Shown here in pieces: positions 1-6,451 of a DNA stretch of 23,696 bases. This DNA comes from an uncultured Anaerotruncus sp. Lineage in GTDB: Bacteria > Bacillota > Clostridia > Oscillospirales > Ruminococcaceae. The translations under genes were made by a program, and so were the position numbers. Position 1 is the stretch's first letter; each line of letters starts with the position of its first letter. The notes beneath the pieces were generated by a model that had not been told where the DNA came from, did not search any database, and worked only from the letters and a program-made list of their open reading frames with translations. The DNA is taken from positions 4,441-28,136 of the forward strand of contig CAJUJI010000018.1 of assembly GCA_910586875.1 (NCBI GenBank). Direction: 5' to 3'.

Positions 1-122
1 CTTTCATATACGCCCTGTCTGCTGATGAAACCAGTCCTGCGCTTGCGGCTCCACGCCATGCAATCACAGCCCTGTTTTCCTGCCGCTTCAAATGCCCTTG
101 CCCTCTCCGGCGGCAACGGCAT
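1..122 (-). CDS. Possible partial small ORF open to the left edge
   Basis: Reading the minus strand from an ATG at 120-122, the frame stays open for about 40 codons to the window edge (starts MPLPPERARAFEAAG; an internal ATG is at 58-60). It lies just downstream of the predicted oriT nick, where MOBV elements often carry mobilization genes. There is no convincing Shine-Dalgarno sequence and I do not recognise the protein; it does not resemble the N-terminus of MobM/Pre relaxases. It may be only an open frame inside the oriT region. Confidence 0.2.
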   Translation of the reverse strand, partial: MPLPPERARAFEAAGKQGCDCMAWSRKRRTGFISRQGVYE

Positions 123-145
123 TTTTACGGCAACGCCGACAGAGC

Positions 146-175
146 GTATAACACACTACACTTTGCAAGCAAAGT
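146..175 (-). other. oriT: oriT, MOBV (pMV158-like) nick region
   Basis: On the minus strand an inverted repeat ACTTTGC-TT-GCAAAGT (160-175) is followed, after one base, by TAGTGTGTTATAC (146-158). This matches the plan of the pMV158 origin of transfer as I know it: an ACTTTAT/ATAAAGT repeat followed by TAGTGTG/TTATAC, nicked by MobM between G and T. By analogy the nick would be on the minus strand between 152 and 151. The relaxase is expected to the left of the window. The sequence match is direct; transfer function is inference. Confidence 0.72.
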
Positions 176-181
176 CGTGTG

Positions 182-200
182 CCAAAGGGGTACCCTTTGG
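182..200. repeat. Short inverted repeat beside oriT
   Basis: CCAAAGGG and CCCTTTGG (182-189 and 193-200) form an 8-bp stem with a 3-nt loop. It is 6 bp from the oriT hairpin and may be an accessory oriT structure or relaxosome binding site. A weaker GTGTG/CACAC repeat follows near 216-230. Function is inferred from position only. Confidence 0.4.
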
Positions 201-246
201 AAACCCTATTTTGTCGGAGTGTGTAGCCACACTTCCTCCAAAATGC

Positions 247-301
247 AAAATAAGCGGTCACAATCTGCTGTAAAACCACAGCTGGATTGACCGCTTATTT
301 T
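247..301. terminator. Long hairpin, likely bidirectional terminator
   Basis: Perfect 14-bp arms at 247-260 and 288-301 enclose a 27-nt loop, which itself contains a GCTGT/ACAGC stem (267-271, 278-282). The arms end in TTATTTT on both strands. It sits between the oriT region and the XRE promoter, so it may insulate the mobilization genes from the recombinase operon. An alternative is a regulatory or single-strand structure used in transfer. The rest of 1-369 shows no gene I can support with confidence. Confidence 0.5.
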
Positions 302-369
302 GTTGTAACCCTCTCCGTTTTCTTTATCCGCTTTACGAATATATTCCATAAAAATATGCTTAATACGGG

Positions 370-398
370 TTGAAAAGAAACCGAAAAAGTGATATACT
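370..398 (+). promoter_or_regulatory. SigmaA promoter of the XRE-recombinase operon
   Basis: TTGAAA (370-375) and TATACT (393-398) are separated by exactly 17 bp, close to the vegetative consensus. The operon start follows at 430 with an AAGGAGG ribosome binding site at 414-420. The -35 box begins with a TTG that could be read as a start codon in frame with the regulator, but this is the promoter itself. Confidence 0.75.
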
Positions 399-429
399 AA
401 GAATAGAGGAAATAAGGAGGTTACAATCC

Positions 430-786
430 ATGAAAGAATTAGGAGAACGCCTGCGGAGATTGCGAGAAAGTGTGAAGTTGTCGCAGGTAAAGATGGCGGA
501 ACTTTTGGGGGTGAAGCAGTCCAGTATCAATCGTTATGAGCAGGGACAGTCGGCTCCCTCTTTGGAAACGCTTGCAAGGTATGCGGATTATTTTGATGTA
601 TCATTGGATTACCTGCTTGCCCGGACAGACAATCCGCAAGGCAAGCTATATGAACACCGCCCGAAGATTGCACCGGGGAGTGAGGAAATGAAACAGTTTA
701 TTGAAATGTGTTTCGACCCGCAATCTCCGCTGAATGAAAAATTAAAACAGACGCTTCTTGAAATGATGGAGGTGGAAAGAAAATGA
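430..786 (+). CDS. XRE-family helix-turn-helix regulator
   Basis: A 118-residue DNA-binding protein. The N-terminal 65 residues form a Cro/C1-type helix-turn-helix (LSQVKMAELLGVKQSSINRY region, then SLETLARYADYFDVSLDYLL). The C-terminal half is charged, helical and unassigned. Start at 430 is supported by AAGGAGG at 414-420 with 9-bp spacing; an in-frame TTG at 370 would place the start inside the -35 box. The stop overlaps the recombinase start (ATGA at 783-786), so the two are translationally coupled. It probably represses this promoter and so controls element excision, as such regulators do in related elements; that role is inferred. Confidence 0.85.
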   Translation: MKELGERLRRLRESVKLSQVKMAELLGVKQSSINRYEQGQSAPSLETLARYADYFDVSLDYLLARTDNPQGKLYEHRPKIAPGSEEMKQFIEMCFDPQSPLNEKLKQTLLEMMEVERK

Positions 787-2291
787 AAGGTGTGATTTAC
801 GCCCGTTATTCTTCTGATAACCAACGGGAAGAAAGTATTGAGGGACAGTTACGGGAATGTAAGGAGTATGCAGAGCGCAACGATATTACAATTTTAGGGA
901 CTTATATTGATCGGGCATTGTCAGCAAAAACAGATAACCGCCCCGAATTTCAGCACATGATTAAAGACAGCGCAAAGGGCTTATTTGATGTTGTCCTTGT
1001 GTGGAAATTAGACCGCTTTGCCCGAAACCGTTACGACAGCGCACGATATAAAAACCTTTTGAAAAAGAACGGCGTGAAAGTCATTTCCGCAAGGGAGAAT
1101 ATCTCCGAGGGCAGCGAGGGAATTATTCTGGAAGCTATGTTGGAGGGGTATGCAGAATACTATTCTGCGGAGCTTTCTGAAAAGGTTATCCGGGGACTGA
1201 CCGATAATGCGCTGAAATGTAAATACAACGGCGGCACTGTTCCGATGGGATATTATATTGACGAACAGCAGTATTATCAAATCGACCCAAAGACTGCCCC
1301 GGTAGTGCTGGAAATGTTTACAAAGTACAGCGAGGGGGCAACTATGCAGGAGCTTGTTAATCTATTGAACAGTCGGGGGATGCGTTCCATTCGTGGCGGA
1401 AAAATCACGCTGAATATTATGAACCACCTGTTGAAAAACCGCCGTTACATGGGAGAATACAGCTATCGTGATGTAGTCAAGGAGGATGGTATTCCGGCGA
1501 TTGTCCCGAAAGAATTATTTGAACGGGTGCAGGAGCGTCTGGAGAAAAATAAAAAGGCTCCCGCCCGTCACAAAGCAGAGGACGATTATTTGTTGACAAC
1601 GAAGCTGTATTGCGGGAAATGCGGCTCTTTCATGGTAGGGGAAAGCGGCACAAGCCACACCATGAAAGTACACCGTTATTATCGCTGTGTGAATACCAAG
1701 AAAAAGAAACTCTGCGACAAGAAAGCGGTCAAGAAAGACTGGATTGAAGATTTGGTTGTCAACTATACCATGAAAGCAATTATGAATGATGAAGTCATGG
1801 AACGGCTGATTGATACGCTGATGGAGTTGCAGAAGAAAGAAAGCACCGACCTGCCACTTTTGAAAAAGCAGCTTGCAGAAACGGAAAAAGGTATTAACAA
1901 TATGCTCAACGCCATTCAAGCAGGGATTTTTACCCCATCCACTAAACAAAGACTGGACGAGTTGGAGGAAACCAAAAGTCAGCTTGAAGTCAGCATTTTG
2001 CAGGAGGAAATGCACAAGCCCCTTCTTACAAGAGAACAGATAGCATTTTTCATTTACCGATTCCGCAAATTTGATGTGACAAAGCGGGAACAGCGGCAAA
2101 GACTGATTGACAGTTTTGTAAATGTGGTGTATCTTTATGAGGACAAGATAATCCTTACTTTCAACTATAAGGACGGTTCTAAGACTATCACACTGGAGGA
2201 AGTTGAGGGTTCGGATTTATCCGTACTCGGTGCGCCAAAAGCTGGGGGCTTTTATAAAAAGCCCCCAGCACATTTTTACATACGCATCTGA
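783..2291 (+). CDS. Large serine recombinase (site-specific integrase)
   Basis: A 502-residue recombinase that would integrate and excise the element. The resolvase domain opens with YARYSS (catalytic Ser10 expected) and has the conserved KLDRFARN at 75-82. A recombinase domain follows, then a zinc ribbon (LYCGKCG plus later Cys, about residues 270-315) and a coiled coil of about 350-410. This is the TndX/TnpX-like clostridial architecture. The start overlaps the XRE stop and has a GGAGG-like site at 770. The last 20 or so codons run through a 13-bp terminator-like hairpin (2241-2269), so the natural C-terminus or the attachment site may lie there. No catalytic residue appears lost. Confidence 0.9.
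   Translation: MKGVIYARYSSDNQREESIEGQLRECKEYAERNDITILGTYIDRALSAKTDNRPEFQHMIKDSAKGLFDVVLVWKLDRFARNRYDSARYKNLLKKNGVKVISARENISEGSEGIILEAMLEGYAEYYSAELSEKVIRGLTDNALKCKYNGGTVPMGYYIDEQQYYQIDPKTAPVVLEMFTKYSEGATMQELVNLLNSRGMRSIRGGKITLNIMNHLLKNRRYMGEYSYRDVVKEDGIPAIVPKELFERVQERLEKNKKAPARHKAEDDYLLTTKLYCGKCGSFMVGESGTSHTMKVHRYYRCVNTKKKKLCDKKAVKKDWIEDLVVNYTMKAIMNDEVMERLIDTLMELQKKESTDLPLLKKQLAETEKGINNMLNAIQAGIFTPSTKQRLDELEETKSQLEVSILQEEMHKPLLTREQIAFFIYRFRKFDVTKREQRQRLIDSFVNVVYLYEDKIILTFNYKDGSKTITLEEVEGSDLSVLGAPKAGGFYKKPPAHFYIRI
2241..2277 (+). terminator. Hairpin at the 3' end of the recombinase gene
   Basis: Perfect 13-bp arms (2241-2253, 2257-2269) with a 3-nt loop are followed by CATTTTT. It reads as an intrinsic terminator for the recombinase operon but lies inside the open frame, whose stop is 2289-2291. 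It may therefore also mark the junction of element and host DNA. Confidence 0.6.
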
Positions 2292-2307
2292 AAATGCTTT
2301 AACCGGA

Positions 2308-2352
2308 GAAAGCCCCTCTGATTCCTTTGAATCAGAGGGGCTTTCAGGTTTT
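2308..2352. terminator. Terminator between recombinase and deoC
   Basis: A perfect 17-bp stem (2308-2324, 2329-2345) with a 4-nt loop is followed on the plus strand by a TTTTTT run. It lies just past the deoC stop, so it probably serves the convergent deoC operon as well, although the minus-strand T tract is weaker. Presumably the host terminator that stayed intact beside the insertion. Confidence 0.75.
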
Positions 2353-3063
2353 TTATCTTTCTACGCCATCAATTCCCAGCTGCTTGAGCTGTTCCATAAT
2401 ATTTTCGCGTGCGGCAACCCTTTCGGCGCCACATTCTAAGAATGCCCACTGGTCCTCTAGGCTTGCTACGCCGCCGCTCGCCTTTACCTTGCCGCGGTCC
2501 CCTACGACCGATTTCATCAGCGAAACATCATGTAGGGTCGCCTTGCCAGGACCAAAACCGGTGCAGGTCTTGACATATTCTGCGCCGGCCTCCATTGCCA
2601 GCTCGCAAGCTTTGATCTTCTGTTCATCGGTGAGATAGCCGACCTCTAAAATTACCTTGACACCACGGCCAAATTCCTTTGCTGTTGCTACCACTGCCGC
2701 AATATCCTGCTTGACATACTCATAGTCACCATCCAGCATACGTGCAATGTTGATTACCATATCAATTTCGGTCGCACCGTCCTCCAGCACCTTGCGGGTT
2801 TCGGCTACCTTTGCTTCCGTAACGGTGGAGCCATGCGGAAAACCGATGGTTACCAGGATGCCAGAGGGATAACCCTTCATCGTCTCGGCCGCCAGCTTTA
2901 CCCAGGTAGGATAAACGTCTACCGTTGCAAAGCCGTATTTTTTTGTATCCTCACACGCGCTGAGCACCCCTTCACTGGTGACAAACGGCGAGAGCGCTGG
3001 TGTATAATCCATATGCGGAATAATCTGGAGGATTTTTTCTCTGTCATTTTTGGTAAACAGCAT
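2353..3063 (-). CDS. deoC: Deoxyribose-phosphate aldolase
   Basis: Cytoplasmic class I aldolase, 236 residues, splitting 2-deoxyribose 5-phosphate into acetaldehyde and glyceraldehyde 3-phosphate, the last step of deoxynucleoside catabolism. The Schiff-base lysine is in EYVKTCTGFG (Lys165); Asp101 (EIDMV) and Lys194 (KASGG) match the other catalytic residues. Length is normal for short DeoC forms. The ATG at 3063 is preferred because AGGAG lies 8 nt upstream; a GTG three codons earlier has no room for a ribosome binding site. It is last in the run after udp and rpiB, 11 bp downstream of rpiB, and ends at a strong hairpin. Confidence 0.93.
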   Translation of the reverse strand: MLFTKNDREKILQIIPHMDYTPALSPFVTSEGVLSACEDTKKYGFATVDVYPTWVKLAAETMKGYPSGILVTIGFPHGSTVTEAKVAETRKVLEDGATEIDMVINIARMLDGDYEYVKQDIAAVVATAKEFGRGVKVILEVGYLTDEQKIKACELAMEAGAEYVKTCTGFGPGKATLHDVSLMKSVVGDRGKVKASGGVASLEDQWAFLECGAERVAARENIMEQLKQLGIDGVER

Positions 3064-3074
3064 GGTACACACTC

Positions 3075-3554
3075 CTATTTTTCATCGCTTTTCAGTTGTT
3101 TTTCAATTTCACAGATCAGTCCCAGGCTAATATCATGACGCCCACCGATATAGCTGTTTTCCAGCCAGCCTTTTAGAATATCAATTGCGTCAAATTCACC
3201 CAGCACCTTTCCGCCCAGGCACAATACATTGGAATCGTTGTGCTGACGGGTCATTACTGCTGTGTAGTGGTCGCTTACTGCGCTAGCGCGGATGCCCGGG
3301 TAACGGTTTGCTGCAATCGACATGCCAATCCCGGTAGAGCAGATTAGGATACCTCTGGAAAATTCCCCGCTGAGAATCCTTTCACATACCTGCTTTGCAT
3401 AATTTGGATAACGTACGATCTCCTCCGAATAACAGCCGATATCGGTATAAGGGATACCAGCCTCTTGCAGATATTCCAGCAAAAATCCTTTCAGTCGAAA
3501 TCCGCCGTGATCACAGCCGATAATAATTGGTTGTTTGCTTTGATTGCTTTCCAT
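3075..3554 (-). CDS. rpiB: Ribose 5-phosphate isomerase B family
   Basis: A 159-residue RpiB/LacA-family sugar-phosphate isomerase, interconverting ribose 5-phosphate and ribulose 5-phosphate. Family signatures are GCDHGGF near residue 13, the catalytic Cys72 in LICSTGIGMSIAAN, and His105 in RQHNDSNVL, then GGRHD near the C-terminus. The start is supported by GAGGGG upstream. It lies between udp and deoC, so it would move ribose phosphate from nucleoside cleavage into the pentose phosphate pathway. RpiB relatives also act on allose or other aldose phosphates, so substrate is inferred from context. Confidence 0.88.
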   Translation of the reverse strand: MESNQSKQPIIIGCDHGGFRLKGFLLEYLQEAGIPYTDIGCYSEEIVRYPNYAKQVCERILSGEFSRGILICSTGIGMSIAANRYPGIRASAVSDHYTAVMTRQHNDSNVLCLGGKVLGEFDAIDILKGWLENSYIGGRHDISLGLICEIEKQLKSDEK

Positions 3555-3566
3555 ATGAACCCCTCT

Positions 3567-4412
3567 TTACTTCATCAGGGACGGATACCAATGTTTCTTC
3601 CCTGCTTTTTCGAGCCGCATATCCCACTCATGCAAAATCTGTACTGCTAGGTTTGCGACCTGGATGCTGCGCTCGATGCCACCATATGCAAATTCATCCT
3701 TCTTGCGGTTTGCAAAGGCGGTGCATACGCTGCCGCCGCGCAGCCCATACAGTCCACACAGAGTGAGCAGACAGCTGGTTTCCATCTCAAAATTCAGCAC
3801 CCGTGCGCGCCGCAGGTCCTCCACCTTGTTTTCGATAAACGACTGGGTATAACCGCCAAAGCCGGGTCTTCCCTGTCCGCAGTACCAGGAGCCTGTCGAG
3901 CAGCTATATCCCACATGATACGGAAATCCTAAACGCTCAGCAGCCTCTATCAATGCGAGCGTGACGGTATAGTCTGCCGCCGCAGGATAGGACTTATCCA
4001 CATACAAATCACTGGTCCCATCATGGCGTACTGCACCAGAATGAATGATGATATCACCACAATTGATATATTCCTGAATTGCACCGCAGGAACCAACTCG
4101 AATGAGGGTATCCGCACCCAATGCCACAACCTCTTCAATTGCGCTGGAGGTGGAGCCACTGCCCGCACCGGTTGAACAGCAGGAGAGTTTCACCCCACCA
4201 ATCTCACCGGAAAAGGTACGATGCTCCCGATAGTCTGCAACCAGCCGGCTGTCGTCCCAGGTTTCGGCGATGGTGTTGCAGCGGGCAGGATCTCCCGGCA
4301 ACAAACAGTACTTTTCAATATCTCCCTGTCCGCATCGGATATGATATTGCACATTGCCTTCCATAACCGGTCTGGTTGCTTCCGACTTCCACAGCTTGTT
4401 TTCATTGCTCAT
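3567..4412 (-). CDS. udp: Uridine phosphorylase-type nucleoside phosphorylase
   Basis: A 281-residue NP-I family phosphorylase cleaving a nucleoside with phosphate to base and ribose 1-phosphate. The phosphate-binding LLPGDPARC is near residue 37, LIRVGSCGAI near 103, and the ribose-binding NFEMETS at 207-213. GQGR (179-182) corresponds to the Gln-x-Arg that binds uracil in E. coli Udp, which favours a pyrimidine substrate. The start is uncertain: ATG 4412 has an AAGGG 12 nt upstream; a GTG at 4415 and ATGs at 4424 and 4439 are alternatives, the last overlapping the gene before it. It ends 12 bp before rpiB. Confidence 0.88.
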   Translation of the reverse strand: MSNENKLWKSEATRPVMEGNVQYHIRCGQGDIEKYCLLPGDPARCNTIAETWDDSRLVADYREHRTFSGEIGGVKLSCCSTGAGSGSTSSAIEEVVALGADTLIRVGSCGAIQEYINCGDIIIHSGAVRHDGTSDLYVDKSYPAAADYTVTLALIEAAERLGFPYHVGYSCSTGSWYCGQGRPGFGGYTQSFIENKVEDLRRARVLNFEMETSCLLTLCGLYGLRGGSVCTAFANRKKDEFAYGGIERSIQVANLAVQILHEWDMRLEKAGKKHWYPSLMK

Positions 4413-4428
4413 CACAAAATACATCCCT

Positions 4429-5208
4429 TCACATCGCAATTGTCACATTGCCTTCTTTGTCAATGTGTGAAACATAAGGCACTACTTTGGTCACATTTTC
4501 CCGTGCACACAATGCCAGATCCTGCTCCATATGCAGCCGACGCATAATCTCTCCGCTTGCGGAGCTTTGATAAGCCGCCTCTGCACTGGCGTAATTTTCT
4601 ACAAGGCTGTGTGCAATTTTCGCGGAGTCCTGGAGGTCTACTGCACAGCCGATTGAATCCGCATATTTCTTGATGCTTTGGATCAGCGCACCGGCACAAT
4701 AGGTATCATCGATGCAGTAAATCTGCCCGTGTTCTCTGCCAGCACAAACAGTACAAATATTCATCCCGTTTTCGAGCGCCATATCTACCGCAGCCTTCGC
4801 AACTGCATCGCAATTCAGCATTGAACCAATTAGGATTTTCTCCAATCCCTGTGTGCTGAGCGCACGCACGCCAATGCTGCCATTGGTGGTGCGAAACAGC
4901 ACCTTACGCCCTGTAAAAGAGTCATGCTGATGTAGCTCGTGCAGTGAGGGGCTAACCTCCGCCAGATCCGCCCGTGAGCCATCCAGTTTTTCTGCACAGA
5001 TGCAGCAGGATGGTGATAGGGCTTCCGGATGCGCCTGGATATAAGCACCTTCCTCTTCAATCAGTACAATCTCCTGCGCGCCCTTGTCAAAAAAAGTGGC
5101 AATGGTACAGCTTGCCCGCACCGCATCAATCAAAATGCAGATTGGGTTGTGGCTTTTGCACACCTCCCGCGGGATAAAAGCAGCATCTATTTTTATGGAA
5201 CCGTTCAT
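4429..5208 (-). CDS. ComB-like (2-phosphosulfolactate phosphatase family) protein
   Basis: A 259-residue cytoplasmic protein of the ComB family. Family marks are ILIDAVRASCTIATFFDKGA near residue 25, the RTTNGSIGVRAL block, IGSMLNCDAVAKA, and the CAGREHGQIYCIDDTYCAGA block. Classical ComB removes phosphate from 2-phosphosulfolactate in coenzyme M synthesis. Here it sits directly upstream of udp, rpiB and deoC with no coenzyme M genes, so a sugar-phosphate or nucleotide phosphatase role in nucleoside breakdown is more likely (inference). GGAAGG lies 6 nt before the ATG. A 198-bp structured gap separates it from the nucleoside hydrolase upstream. Confidence 0.8.
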   Translation of the reverse strand: MNGSIKIDAAFIPREVCKSHNPICILIDAVRASCTIATFFDKGAQEIVLIEEEGAYIQAHPEALSPSCCICAEKLDGSRADLAEVSPSLHELHQHDSFTGRKVLFRTTNGSIGVRALSTQGLEKILIGSMLNCDAVAKAAVDMALENGMNICTVCAGREHGQIYCIDDTYCAGALIQSIKKYADSIGCAVDLQDSAKIAHSLVENYASAEAAYQSSASGEIMRRLHMEQDLALCARENVTKVVPYVSHIDKEGNVTIAM

Positions 5209-5406
5209 CTTTTTCCTTCCTTTGTCTGGCAGAATCGAACATCCTCATTTGAGGACTGCGGCAGCTTTACCGCAGGGAACCCGCCCAAAGGGCTCCTGTC
5301 CCGTTACTACTTGTCAATTCACCAAAAATACCCGCTGTTTTCAAGGCTGTGGGCATAGCCCCTCCAGGTGGGAGCATCTCCGGCTCCCTGGATAGGTTTG
5401 AATCGT
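5209..5406 (-). other. Structured intergenic region, possible leader RNA or dispersed repeat
   Basis: No gene is visible. Hairpins follow one another: CCTCA/TGAGG (5243-5254), CTGCGG/CCGCAG (5256-5275), GGGA-GCCC/GGGC-TCCC (5275-5302), GGGC/GCCC (5351-5361) and CCA-GGGAGC/GCTCCC-TGG (5364-5391). No T tract follows them on the minus strand. About 45 bp (5305-5345) resembles the stretch at 9530-9575 upstream of the TRAP genes. It could be a 5' leader of the ComB-like gene or a dispersed repeat. Confidence 0.4.
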
Positions 5407-6441
5407 TTATTTTGTGTCCTCTGGGCGCTGATAGGCAGTCATGTCCTTCACCCACTGCGCAACCAATGCCGGTCCATCTACTTCATAAGCGAAATAGGCA
5501 TTTGGCTTACGTCCCAGCTGGCCCATATAATCTACAACCGTTTCGCCATCGCACATGCCAGGCGCTGTTTCGATGTCGATTGTGACAAATTTGGTTTTAA
5601 ACCAATCAGGGTTGATCAGATAGCCGGTAGCGGTCAGGTCATTGAGCCCAACGCCTCCGTTGCGGCCTTCCACCTGGTCAGCAGCACGGATGGTCCGTAC
5701 CAGGTTGCCCTGCTCGTCGTAAATTTTCTGTACAGCCTTTTCACGGCGGTGGCTCAGTAGTTTGATGATAAAATCAGTGACCGGTGTGCCAGCCTTACCA
5801 ATCGTGTCCAGATCCTCAACCGTCTGGGTTACCAGGTCGCATACATCCAGTCCTAGCTGTACCACCGGCACGCCGCAGTTATATACTACCTTGGCTGCCT
5901 CAGGGTCTACCTTGACATTGTAGCTGGAACGCGGCCCCTGGTTGCCGGAAAAGCGCAGGGTTCCGCCCATGAACAGGATCTCTTTTACATTCTTGGTAAA
6001 ATCAGGGTCCAACAGAATTGCAAGTGCAACATTGGTCATCGGCCCCAACACCAAAATAGTCACCGGTTCCGGACTCTCTTTCACAATGCGGATCATCTCA
6101 ACCGGCGCATAGCCTTTTCCTGGCTGGGTGGTTGGCATCGGAAAGCCCAAATCCCCAAAGCCGTCCTTTCCATGAATCCAGGAGGCTTCAATCGCCGGAC
6201 GCACCAGCGGCCGGTATGCGCCGCCATAGACGGGAATTTCAGGGTGGCCTGCAATTTCCAAAGTGCGCAGTGCGTTAATTATGCACTTGTCCACTCCTAC
6301 ATTACCGTTTGTCACAGTGATTGCTTTGATGTCGAATTTATCGCTTGCAATTGCCCACAGTAGGGACACTGCATCATCATCACCAGGATCGGTATCTATA
6401 ATAACAGGCTTTTTGGTATTTTCCACTTTCATCAACCTCAT
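5407..6441 (-). CDS. Inosine/uridine-type nucleoside hydrolase, divergent
   Basis: A 344-residue nucleoside N-ribohydrolase-family enzyme, expected to release free base and ribose. The calcium-binding DTDPGDDDA is at 16-24; HGKDGFGD at 90-97, LVLGPMTNVA near 130, and YNVKVDPEAA near 174 follow. The C-terminal Asp is in GLNDLTA (Asp268), but the canonical His before it (HDP in IU-NH) is Asn267, and the usual Glu-Phe-Asn motif reads Ser-Tyr-Asn (173-175). Both changes touch the active site, so the substrate may be unusual. ATG 6441 has no clear ribosome binding site; ATG 6432 follows a GAGG very closely. It lies 10 bp downstream of the TRAP permease. Confidence 0.85.
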   Translation of the reverse strand: MRLMKVENTKKPVIIDTDPGDDDAVSLLWAIASDKFDIKAITVTNGNVGVDKCIINALRTLEIAGHPEIPVYGGAYRPLVRPAIEASWIHGKDGFGDLGFPMPTTQPGKGYAPVEMIRIVKESPEPVTILVLGPMTNVALAILLDPDFTKNVKEILFMGGTLRFSGNQGPRSSYNVKVDPEAAKVVYNCGVPVVQLGLDVCDLVTQTVEDLDTIGKAGTPVTDFIIKLLSHRREKAVQKIYDEQGNLVRTIRAADQVEGRNGGVGLNDLTATGYLINPDWFKTKFVTIDIETAPGMCDGETVVDYMGQLGRKPNAYFAYEVDGPALVAQWVKDMTAYQRPEDTK

Positions 6442-6451
6442 TCTGTAAAAA

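Larger units (their letters stand above)
1..2300 (+). mobile_element. Right-hand part of an integrative mobilizable element
   Basis: This stretch holds a MOBV-like origin of transfer, an XRE regulator and a large serine recombinase. That is the usual end module of clostridial integrative mobilizable or conjugative elements. It is more AT-rich than the minus-strand genes to the right and is read in the opposite direction. The right border must lie near the end of the recombinase gene (about 2240-2308), before the chromosomal deoC terminator. The left end, relaxase and cargo are outside the window. Serine recombinases of this type use very short core sequences, so the attachment site cannot be fixed from one end. 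Family context is established knowledge; the border is inference. Confidence 0.7.

Noticed and set aside
165..187. Sigma-54-like TTTGGCAC...TTTGC on the minus strand at oriT
   Set aside because: GG and GC are 11 nt apart instead of 10, and the sequence belongs to the oriT repeat.
88..279. 63-codon minus-strand open frame through the oriT
   Set aside because: It runs through the nick site and inverted repeats, has no ribosome binding site and resembles no protein.
370..429. Upstream in-frame TTG start for the XRE gene
   Set aside because: The TTG is the first part of the -35 box and transcription starts downstream of it; the ATG at 430 has the AAGGAGG site.
4121..4366. Plus-strand open frames across the minus-strand genes
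   Set aside because: They are antisense to well-supported genes, lack ribosome binding sites and have arginine/proline/serine-rich low-complexity composition.
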